A DNA stretch of 5,598 bases, from positions 1 to 5,598 of the forward strand of contig JAEYYQ010000021.1 of NCBI GenBank assembly GCA_023428365.1, given 5' to 3'. A model generated the notes under the pieces. It was not told the DNA's origin and made no database searches. It worked only from the letters and a program-made list of their open reading frames with translations. The stretch is from Pseudomonadota bacterium (GTDB taxonomy: Bacteria; Pseudomonadota; Alphaproteobacteria; Rhizobiales; Hyphomicrobiaceae). Position numbers and translations under genes: made by a program. The first letter of the stretch is position 1, and every line of letters starts with the position of its first letter. Below, piece by piece: positions 1 through 5,598 of the stretch.

Positions 1-1326
1 CGCGAAGACGTCGTCTGGCAGCGCCCGTTCTGCCGCATCGTCCATTTTGCACGCGATTTGCCGGCCGAACGGCGGGCGCGCGATCCCCGTATCCTGCTGG
101 TTGCGCCGATTTCCGGCCATTTCGCAACGTTGCTGCGCGGGACTGTCGAGACGCTCCTGCCGAACCACGAGGTCTACATCACCGACTGGCAAGATGCACG
201 CGAGGTTCCGCTGACCGCGGGCAAGTTCGATCTCGACGACTACGTCGACTACATGATGGGCATGTTCCGTCACTTCGGCGGCGATGTGCACGTGTTTGCC
301 GTGTGCCAGCCGTCAGTGCCGGTTCTCGCGGCGGTCGCGCTGATGGAAGAGGATAACGATCCTTGCGTGCCGCTCAGCATGGTTCTCGCAGGCGGTCCAA
401 TCGACACACGCATCAATCAGACGGCCGTGAACACACTCGCCGCGCAGCGCGGCACCGACTGGTTTCGTCGCAACGTCATTACTCACGTTCCGTGGCCGAA
501 GATCGGTTACGGACGCAACGTGTACCCCGGCTTTCTACAGCTCACGGGGTTCATGACCATGAACCTCGACAGGCATGTCAACGCGCACAAGGACATGTTC
601 TATCATCTGGTGCGCGGCGACGGCGATTCAGCCGAGAAACACCGCGACTTCTATGACGAATATCTCGCGGTGATGGACTTGACCGCCGAGTTTTTCCTGC
701 AAACCGTCGATACAGTGTTCGTCAAGCATGCGCTCCCGAAGGGCGAAATGGTACACAACGGCCGGCGTGTGGATGCGTCCGCGATCCGCCGCGTGTCGCT
801 GATGACGATCGAAGGCGAGAAGGACGACATCACCGGCGTCGGTCAATGCGCCGCCGCACAGGATCTGTGCACCAACATCCCGGATCACTGCCGGATGCAT
901 TTTGAATGTCCCGGCGTTGGACACTACGGAATTTTCAACGGTTCACGCTTCAGAACCGACATCGCACCGCGCATCGCACGCTTCGTCCGCAAGCACGATC
1001 CGCGCACGCAGGGACTGAGCGAACTTGCGCAGATGGACTTCGGCGTTGCCGCGGCACGCGCCAACGGTCAGCACGAATTTGCAGCAAATGCCTTCTGTTT
1101 TTCGCCTGCAAACGACAGCGAACCGGATCGCATGACGATGAAGCTGAAGGCTGAGGGGCTCGGTCAGCTCCAGCAAAATTCCGTCAGCTCACGTCCTACT
1201 ATCGAGCCGATGGCCGCGCCGTATCGCCTCATGACCTTGGCAGCGAGCCTTTTTATAGACACTGTCTTCCGGCTGCACCCCGTCACCGGCTTTGGCGTCT
1301 TTCAACAGCGTTCCTCGAAGTCGTAG
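1..1326 (+). CDS. phaZ: Intracellular polyhydroxybutyrate depolymerase, 5' end outside the window
   Basis: This enzyme hydrolyses stored polyhydroxybutyrate granules in the cytoplasm to 3-hydroxybutyrate oligomers or monomers. The reading frame is open from base 1, so the start lies upstream. The first visible residues (REDVVWQRPFCRIVHF) already match the family, so the TTG at 58 is probably not the start. Seen motifs: APISGHFATLLRGTVE, VYITDWQDAR, FDLDDYVDY, the nucleophile motif AVCQPSVPVLAA with Cys at 304-306, GGPIDTR, YPGFLQLTGFM, FYDEYLAVMDLTAEFFLQTV, EGEKDDITG and GVGHYGIFNGSR. By analogy with Cupriavidus PhaZ1 (Cys183, Asp355, His388), the triad is this Cys, the first Asp of EGEKDD (codon 823-825) and the His of GVGHYG (922-924). 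The Asp-His spacing of 33 residues is the same. Family members usually end about 30 residues after the His, but here 133 residues follow, giving an unrecognised tail of about 100 residues. About 80 N-terminal residues should lie off-window. The family call is firm; the tail is unexplained. Confidence 0.95.
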   Translation, partial: REDVVWQRPFCRIVHFARDLPAERRARDPRILLVAPISGHFATLLRGTVETLLPNHEVYITDWQDAREVPLTAGKFDLDDYVDYMMGMFRHFGGDVHVFAVCQPSVPVLAAVALMEEDNDPCVPLSMVLAGGPIDTRINQTAVNTLAAQRGTDWFRRNVITHVPWPKIGYGRNVYPGFLQLTGFMTMNLDRHVNAHKDMFYHLVRGDGDSAEKHRDFYDEYLAVMDLTAEFFLQTVDTVFVKHALPKGEMVHNGRRVDASAIRRVSLMTIEGEKDDITGVGQCAAAQDLCTNIPDHCRMHFECPGVGHYGIFNGSRFRTDIAPRIARFVRKHDPRTQGLSELAQMDFGVAAARANGQHEFAANAFCFSPANDSEPDRMTMKLKAEGLGQLQQNSVSSRPTIEPMAAPYRLMTLAASLFIDTVFRLHPVTGFGVFQQRSSKS

Positions 1327-1338
1327 TGTGTATTGTGA

Positions 1339-1368
1339 AGCGCGCCCGCCACACTGCGGCAGCGCGCT
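1339..1368 (+). terminator. GC-rich hairpin downstream of phaZ, possible terminator
   Basis: AGCGCGCCCGC (1339-1349) can pair with GCGG (1356-1359) plus GCGCGCT (1362-1368). This gives an 11-bp stem with a 2-base bulge (CA) and a 6-base loop (CACACT). It starts 12 bases after the phaZ stop. No proper T-run follows, only scattered Ts around 1376-1385, so it may instead stabilise the mRNA 3' end or act as a weak terminator. Confidence 0.45.
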
Positions 1369-1402
1369 GAACGGTATCTTCATTTCGCGTTGGCGGTGTG
1401 CA

Positions 1403-1430
1403 CGTTTGGCTTGTTACAGCGAGCTATGAT
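1403..1430 (+). promoter_or_regulatory. Possible sigma70-type promoter of the metallopeptidase gene
   Basis: TATGAT at 1425-1430 differs from the -10 consensus by one base and lies 22 bases before the chosen ATG. The -35 region is poor: CGTTTG at 1403-1408 sits at a 16-base spacing. If used, transcription would start near 1437, leaving a short leader with the Shine-Dalgarno GAGGA. This position agrees with an independent transcription unit after the phaZ hairpin. Confidence 0.3.
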
Positions 1431-1440
1431 GAGAAGCACC

Positions 1441-1445
1441 GAGGA
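1441..1445 (+). promoter_or_regulatory. Ribosome binding site deciding the metallopeptidase start
   Basis: GAGGA ends 6 bases before the ATG at 1452. The upstream in-frame GTG at 1398 has no comparable site in front of it, and the 18 extra residues it would add have no family resemblance. Confidence 0.65.
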
Positions 1446-1451
1446 CTACGA

Positions 1452-2198
1452 ATGAGGAAGGCGCGCTCTGTCCGCCGACAGACGTCGCGGCACATCCGGA
1501 TGCAGGGCATTCCTGCGCCTGTCGAAGTGCGACATCACCCGGCAGCGCAACGCATGACATTGCGCGTCAGCCGCACGCGTCATGCTGTGATCGTGACGCT
1601 CCCGATGCAGTGCGATCTCGAGCAGGCCGGCCAGTTCGTGTCGCGCCACATCGACTGGGTGAACGCGAGGCTCGGCAGCCTGCCGGAGCCGGTTCCGTTC
1701 TCCGACGGTGCAACGATCCCGCTGCGCGGCATCCCGCACACCGTATCCTTCGTCGGACGCGTGCGTGGCGGACGTGTGGTTGCGCTGGAGGAAACCCAAG
1801 CCGGGCGCAAGTTGCTGGTGTCAGGGGATATCGAGCACGCACCACGGCGCTTGCAAGACTGGCTCATGAACCAGGCGCGCAGCGACCTCGACGACAGGGT
1901 GCAGTTTCATGCGGCCCGCCTCGGCGTGAAGCCGCGCAGCATCACCATCCGTGATCAGGTCAGCCGCTGGGGCTCCTGCTCGACTACAGGCATGCTGTCG
2001 TTTTCCTGGCGGCTCATTCTCGCGCCACCGCTGATCCTCGACTACGTCGCAGCCCACGAGGTCGCGCATCTGGCGGAGATGAACCACAGTTCGCGCTTCT
2101 GGGCCCTGGTGCGCAAGACGATGCCGCGCATGGATGAGGCCGAGCGCTGGCTGAAGATCTACGGCATGGATCTGCACCGGTTCGGCAACAGCGCCTGA
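1452..2198 (+). CDS. YgjP/SprT-like zinc metallopeptidase (DUF45, PF01863 family)
   Basis: This is a 248-residue soluble protein with no signal peptide or membrane segment, the usual size for the family. The N-terminal half (about 25-130) has the family's beta-rich region, with RMTLRVSRTRHAVIVTLP, the HIDWVNARLGSLP segment and IPLRGIPHTV. The C-terminal half is the catalytic domain, with DQVSRWGSC at about 168-176, LSFSWRLILAPP at 182-193 and the zinc site HEVAH at 202-206 (bases 2055-2069). Zinc ligands should be H202, H206 and probably H212 of NHSSRFW, with E203 as general base. All expected residues are intact, so it is probably active. The physiological substrate of this family is poorly known. 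The start is set at ATG 1452 by the GAGGA site; a GTG at 1398 would add 18 residues. The gene runs convergently into the minus-strand small membrane protein gene, 12 bases apart stop to stop, and has no evident functional link to phaZ. Confidence 0.93.
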   Translation: MRKARSVRRQTSRHIRMQGIPAPVEVRHHPAAQRMTLRVSRTRHAVIVTLPMQCDLEQAGQFVSRHIDWVNARLGSLPEPVPFSDGATIPLRGIPHTVSFVGRVRGGRVVALEETQAGRKLLVSGDIEHAPRRLQDWLMNQARSDLDDRVQFHAARLGVKPRSITIRDQVSRWGSCSTTGMLSFSWRLILAPPLILDYVAAHEVAHLAEMNHSSRFWALVRKTMPRMDEAERWLKIYGMDLHRFGNSA

Positions 2199-2202
2199 AC
2201 CG
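2178..2202 (+). terminator. Hairpin across the metallopeptidase stop codon, possible shared terminator
   Basis: CGGTTCGGC (2178-2186) pairs with GCC (2193-2195) and GAACCG (2197-2202). This forms a 9-bp stem with a one-base bulge (T2196) and a 6-base loop. It includes the TGA at 2196-2198 and sits at the junction of two convergent genes, where a bidirectional terminator would be expected. No T-run follows on either strand, so the call is tentative. Confidence 0.35.
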
Positions 2203-2210
2203 ATCCTGGC

Positions 2211-2510
2211 TCACACCGGCTCAGTAAAGGGGGCGATGAAGATCGCGCCCAGGATCGCAAGCACCACCCGCGTGACGATCACGAAGCCCATGAAGACGAG
2301 CTGGCGCTCTTCGATCAAGAACCAGATGAAGTTGTTGTAGGTCGGGTCGATTCCGAGGCTGGTCAGCCAGGTTTTCACGCCGCTGGCGGCCAGAAACAGG
2401 TTCTGCATCGTCTCGGGCGAGAGATACCAGACCACGCCCATCGCCAATGCGCCAAGGACCAGCGACACGAAGATATTCGTCGTCGCCAAAAACACCCTGA
2501 GCATGATCAC
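2211..2510 (-). CDS. Small hypothetical inner-membrane protein with two membrane helices
   Basis: The family is not recognised. It is a 99-residue protein with a hydrophobic N-terminal helix (about residues 5-30, FLATTNIFVSLVLGALAMGV region) and a second near the C-terminus (about 71-94). The connecting segment (about 31-70) contains an amphipathic stretch and the acidic-basic cluster IEERQ just before helix 2. An arginine (R81) falls near the middle of helix 2, which is unusual for a simple anchor and may contact a partner. The GTG start at 2510 is supported by GGAGGG at 2519-2524 with an 8-base spacer. The ATG at 2504 would shorten the protein by two residues. The gene lies 114 bases downstream of the large membrane protein gene on the same strand, so the two may be co-transcribed, although the gap could also hold its own promoter. 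No function is assigned. Confidence 0.8.
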   Translation of the reverse strand: MIMLRVFLATTNIFVSLVLGALAMGVVWYLSPETMQNLFLAASGVKTWLTSLGIDPTYNNFIWFLIEERQLVFMGFVIVTRVVLAILGAIFIAPFTEPV

Positions 2511-2518
2511 CCCCGTTA

Positions 2519-2524
2519 CCCTCC
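2519..2524 (-). promoter_or_regulatory. Strong Shine-Dalgarno of the small membrane protein gene
   Basis: On the minus strand the sequence reads GGAGGG, then 8 bases, then GTG at 2510. This is near-ideal spacing and favours the GTG over the ATG two codons later. A G-run (minus-strand GGGGG, 2514-2510) lies 5 bases before that ATG and is the weaker alternative. Confidence 0.6.
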
Positions 2525-2624
2525 GGCTCTGGCTCCGCGCGTCGCGCCCGGATCGACCTCGAACATATTGGACCCGCGCGATGAGAACCTTGACCCGAGC
2601 CGCAGCCGTGTCAACCGATGTTGG

Positions 2625-5598
2625 CTAGTTGAGAGCAGGACGCGTTTCTCCGCCCTGTGCGTCACCGAGTGCGATGAGTTCCTTGACCCGACGCCATTCA
2701 TCCGCTTCGCCGAGATCGGCCGTATGCAGCATCTCCTGCAATTCGAGCAGCCAGTCGAGAAGAGCCTGCTCATCATCCGGCAGCTCTGTGACTGCGGATT
2801 GCTGCAAGCTCGCGATCAGCTGGGTCAGGACGCCCGAGCCTGGGCAGAGCATCAAGGTACGGACCCGGCTTTTGACCTCAGTCTCAATCTCATTGACCAG
2901 ATCGTGCGCATAATGCTCCCGCAGGTCGCGGGCTGATTGCTCAATCGCATTCAACAGCCCCGACTGCGCCAGCTTGAGATACGAATCCAGGTCGTGATTG
3001 TGCATCGCCTGAAGGAACAGCGCCTGTCCGGCCTCTGCAGCCGCGCGCGCTACAGGCTCGGCGGTCACTCGGCGATAGGTTTCGACGTCCAGGTTGATGG
3101 CATCGAGCAAATCCCCCAGCACAACATCGCGCAGACGCATTTCGGACGGTTCATCTTGTCCCCGAGGATCATTCGCGATGCGCGTCAGTCCAACCATGCG
3201 AGACGTGACCTGCATCGGCTGCGCATTGAGCATCCCTCCGTGCGAAGGCCCCGAAAGCTGCGGCTGCATCGCCGTCGACGTCAGCATCCGGCCGCGAATG
3301 CGCGCCAGCACGCGATAGAAATCGCCGTGAATGAAGTAATGCCGGCCCTCGCTATCAGCACGTTGAACGCGCTGGTAGGTAGCCCCCGCGTTGAGCGCGC
3401 TGCGAACCGTGCGCAGATGCTCTTGAGGAACCTCGCCCATCTTCACTTCCGCCATGAAGCCGGCTTCCTCACGGATCGGATTCATGTGGCTGAGCACGAT
3501 GTCGGCGTTCGCCCCGATCTCCGGCAGCAGCGCCACCAGGAGCGTGCGCTCCATATCGGCAATCGTGGCGTACTGTTTGTTGGCCTCGAATTCCCGCTTC
3601 GACACCATCGATAGGTACTCGAACAGCTCCGAGCGCACCTCATAGCGGTACTCGCCCTGCACAGGCTGCCGAACCGCACCGATGGTCGCTGCGGCGTTCA
3701 TCACCCGGCGTACGTCCGCGGCGTGCGGATCGTCGTCGTGGAAGATGATTTCCGCCGTAAAACCATCGACCGGCGTGATCGGACGCATTGCGCCCAGCAC
3801 AAACCGCGCCGTCTCCAGCTTGTGCGGCATCAACGCGGTATCGATGATCGCTTCGAGCTGATGAGCTGTACGCCCCTTGCTGCTCGGCACATCCGATAGC
3901 GGCGAGCGCACTGCGTTGGCGCCGAACAGACCGGCCATGAAGATCAATGAGTCGAGACCGATAGCGATGGCCAGCGACAGGTAGGCCAGCCGGTTTTCGT
4001 CCTGGAACGCGTTGACGTTGACGACGAAGCGATGCGCTTTGTCATCCCGATTGAGTTCCAGACGGTTGATCTTGGCGCGCAGGTCGTCCGTGTCCCGGCT
4101 CGGCAGACCGCTGTCGGCCAGACATTTGCGGGCGAAACCGAACAGCGCATCAGCCGTCTGATACTGATTGAGACGATTGCCACCGGCACATTCGGCCTCG
4201 AACGTCTTCAAGCCGTTATTCAGCCCAAAAACGACCGCTGCGGCTTCACTCGCCTGCTTCGGGTCGCAATCGATGCTGCGCGCGCGGCTCTGCGTCGCCG
4301 GCGTGCTGGCCATCGCACCCACAAGCTGGGTGCAAAGCTGCTGTACGCCAGCGAGCCGTTCCGCGGTCGGCTCCTGCCGGAAGTCTGCCCGCGCGCGCTC
4401 GAAGGTTGGAACCATCCGGCTCGGATCGATGCGGGGACCATCGCTGACAGTGGAAGCATCACTCGCGAGCTGGATGCGCTGCTGCGCCGTGTCCGCCTCG
4501 CCCTTCAGCTTCGCCAGATCACCGTCGATGTTGGTGAGCTCACGCTCGATCTGAGCAATACGCCCCTCGACGCCACTCAGCCGCTTCTGCGCGTCGTTGG
4601 TCCGCTCTTCTTTGATTTTATACTCGTCGCGCAGACGGCCAAGTTCACTCATCCGCTCGCGATACATCGGCCCTCGGCCCGCCTTGCCGGAGCCTTCGAC
4701 ACCGCGATCCTCCGCCATGGCTTCGACGCGCTTGGCATCAACCTCGCGCGCTTTGGCATCGAGTTCCGTTTTGTGCTGGGCGTACTCTGCAGCCAGACCC
4801 GGCCGGTCGGACTTGATCCGCGCCAGTTCTTCGATCAGCGACGTCTTCTTGCTCTGGAGCGCGACTTGGCTGCTTTGCGCCGTGGTCATGCGCTCCTGCT
4901 GCGTCGCAATTCCACGCCGCCGTTCCTCCATCTGCTGCAGGAAGTAGCGCTCGATCTCGCTTGAAGCGTCCGAGGCATGACGGGCGAGCAGGGTGAGCTG
5001 GCTGTCGTAGGCTTTCCAACCCTCGCTCGCAAACAGGGCCTCCGCCTCGCCCAGCCGCCGCGTGGTGATGGTCGCGCCAATGTCCGACATCACGCCGGAG
5101 ACTTGGTTCTGCGCCCGCAGCTCGGCGGCGCGCTTCCGTTCCTCGAACGGGAAGATCGAGGTGAAGAAGCTGTCGAATGAGAAGAAGACCGATGTGCCGA
5201 TGCACGCGACCAGCATCACCCACAGAACGGCATTCCGTGCGATCACGCGCGCGCCCTGCACATAGGGCACGGCGATTTCGCCACCTCGGCTGAAACTAAA
5301 AGCCGCCGCCCCCAGCGCCAGCAGGACGAGAGCGAAGTACACGGCGATGGTCTGGAACTTGTCCCAGTCGAACCCAAAATCAGCGGTCCGCGTCCAGCTC
5401 ACTGCACCGAACTGATGCAGCAGCCAATAAAATACCGTGCCCACGATCGCGAGCCCCAGCACCATGCCGATGGCGCTGTCAGCCGCCCTCCAGCGCAGTC
5501 GCCGGCCTTCGGGCCGCTGGTTCATGCCTGTGGCGAAGCTTTCACCGATCAGCCAAGATACGATCAACAGCACGCCCTGGATTCCAAATGTAATCAGC
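2625..5598 (-). CDS. Large hypothetical membrane protein with long coiled coil and duplicated cytoplasmic domain, 5' end outside the window
   Basis: The family is not recognised. At least 990 residues are visible. A GTG at 5573 could be read as a start, but the frame stays open to the edge and the residues before it (LITFGIQG) complete a membrane helix, so the true start is probably off-window. Counting from that GTG: membrane helices at about -8 to 14, 35-56, 75-95 and 113-134; long charged coiled coil at 145-375 with a Gly-rich turn near 291-303; a region of about 150 residues with four cysteines (C414, C436, C462, C484); a fifth membrane helix at 527-552; a soluble part from 553 with two copies of a roughly 90-residue domain (about 576-661 and 677-763), a Gly/Met/Gln-rich linker (764-800), and an all-helical acidic C-terminus. 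The Arg-rich loop between helices 1 and 2 (QRPEGRRLRWR) should be cytoplasmic. That places the coiled coil in the periplasm and the C-terminal 430 residues in the cytoplasm. The helices, coiled coil and GxGP-type turn loosely recall DUF4407 proteins, but the size and C-terminal part differ. The small membrane protein gene follows 114 bases downstream. Confidence 0.88.
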   Translation of the reverse strand, partial: LITFGIQGVLLIVSWLIGESFATGMNQRPEGRRLRWRAADSAIGMVLGLAIVGTVFYWLLHQFGAVSWTRTADFGFDWDKFQTIAVYFALVLLALGAAAFSFSRGGEIAVPYVQGARVIARNAVLWVMLVACIGTSVFFSFDSFFTSIFPFEERKRAAELRAQNQVSGVMSDIGATITTRRLGEAEALFASEGWKAYDSQLTLLARHASDASSEIERYFLQQMEERRRGIATQQERMTTAQSSQVALQSKKTSLIEELARIKSDRPGLAAEYAQHKTELDAKAREVDAKRVEAMAEDRGVEGSGKAGRGPMYRERMSELGRLRDEYKIKEERTNDAQKRLSGVEGRIAQIERELTNIDGDLAKLKGEADTAQQRIQLASDASTVSDGPRIDPSRMVPTFERARADFRQEPTAERLAGVQQLCTQLVGAMASTPATQSRARSIDCDPKQASEAAAVVFGLNNGLKTFEAECAGGNRLNQYQTADALFGFARKCLADSGLPSRDTDDLRAKINRLELNRDDKAHRFVVNVNAFQDENRLAYLSLAIAIGLDSLIFMAGLFGANAVRSPLSDVPSSKGRTAHQLEAIIDTALMPHKLETARFVLGAMRPITPVDGFTAEIIFHDDDPHAADVRRVMNAAATIGAVRQPVQGEYRYEVRSELFEYLSMVSKREFEANKQYATIADMERTLLVALLPEIGANADIVLSHMNPIREEAGFMAEVKMGEVPQEHLRTVRSALNAGATYQRVQRADSEGRHYFIHGDFYRVLARIRGRMLTSTAMQPQLSGPSHGGMLNAQPMQVTSRMVGLTRIANDPRGQDEPSEMRLRDVVLGDLLDAINLDVETYRRVTAEPVARAAAEAGQALFLQAMHNHDLDSYLKLAQSGLLNAIEQSARDLREHYAHDLVNEIETEVKSRVRTLMLCPGSGVLTQLIASLQQSAVTELPDDEQALLDWLLELQEMLHTADLGEADEWRRVKELIALGDAQGGETRPALN
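3285..3848 (-). repeat. Tandem duplication of a roughly 90-residue domain within the large membrane protein
   Basis: Copy A is encoded at about 3591-3848 and copy B at about 3285-3545. With a constant offset of 101 residues, 13 of the first 29 positions are identical: AL.P, A..VL..M.PI and GF.AE. After a one-residue insertion in copy B, VR...NA.AT also matches. Both copies then run into a Tyr-containing strand (YRYEV versus HYFIH) and a helix (LFEYLSMV versus FYRVLARI). The pattern suggests an alpha/beta fold. Similarity is at protein level only, so the duplication is old. Confidence 0.75.
4449..5141 (-). other. Coding region of a long coiled-coil hairpin in the large membrane protein
   Basis: Encodes about residues 145-375, very rich in Ala, Glu, Gln, Arg and Lys, with few prolines. 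Two long helical arms are separated by the Gly-rich segment GVEGSGKAGRGPMY (near 4665-4703), which would allow the chain to turn back on itself. By the positive-inside rule the coil should be on the periplasmic side. Confidence 0.7.

Noticed and set aside
58..60. TTG at 58 as the start of phaZ
   Set aside because: The frame is open to base 1 and the 19 residues before it (ending PFCRIVHFARDL) fit the conserved PHB depolymerase family. Cys would otherwise fall about 100 residues too early.
628..924. Minus-strand frames within phaZ
   Set aside because: They overlap the conserved catalytic region of phaZ in antisense and show no protein features of their own.
1398..1451. N-terminal extension of the metallopeptidase from GTG 1398
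   Set aside because: The 18 extra residues have no family match, no ribosome binding site precedes the GTG, and a well-spaced GAGGA precedes the ATG at 1452. The extension would also overlap the -10-like box.
2586..2614. Minus-strand TTGACA (2614-2609) as the -35 of a promoter for the small membrane protein gene
   Set aside because: The hexamer is perfect, but at a 17-base spacing the -10 would be AAGGTT, which is a poor match. The same bases form one arm of a short TTGAC/GTCAA inverted repeat, so chance is likely.
2937..3614. Plus-strand open frame of 225 codons opposite the duplicated domain region
   Set aside because: Its product is extremely rich in Arg, His and Gln, the mark of an antisense shadow. 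The minus-strand frame shows the real repeat structure.
4032..4964. Plus-strand open frame of 310 codons opposite the large membrane protein gene
   Set aside because: It lies wholly antisense to a frame with clear membrane helices, coiled coil and internal repeats. Its translation has no family resemblance or domain pattern. Long antisense frames are expected in GC-rich genes.

Overview
The window looks like a moderately GC-rich proteobacterial chromosome. It holds four protein-coding genes and no sign of mobile elements, CRISPR arrays, rRNA or tRNA. The polyhydroxybutyrate depolymerase and the style of the YgjP-like metallopeptidase (RDQ.SRWGSC, then LSFSWRLILAPP, then HEVAHL.EMNHS.RFW) suggest an alphaproteobacterium, probably of the Hyphomicrobiales (Bradyrhizobium/Afipia-like). 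This is an inference from protein resemblance, not a database result.

Left part, plus strand: the window opens inside phaZ, an intracellular PHB depolymerase with a Cys-Asp-His triad, which ends at 1326. It carries about 100 residues beyond the usual family C-terminus. A 125-base gap holds a GC-rich hairpin, a possible -10 box and a good Shine-Dalgarno. It is followed by a YgjP/SprT-like zinc metallopeptidase (1452-2198).

Right part, minus strand, convergent with the left: a very large membrane protein (2625 to beyond the right edge) is followed downstream by a small 99-residue membrane protein (2211-2510). The two convergent gene pairs meet with only 12 bases between stop codons, and a hairpin straddles the peptidase stop.

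The large protein is the least explained object. It has a membrane-embedded N-terminal part, a long coiled coil predicted to be periplasmic with a Gly-rich turn, a four-cysteine region, a fifth membrane helix, and a cytoplasmic part that contains a tandem duplication of a roughly 90-residue domain. No function can be assigned from sequence alone. Together with the small membrane protein it could form an envelope-spanning assembly, but that is speculation. The PHB and metallopeptidase genes are ordinary housekeeping or accessory genes with no visible functional link to it.
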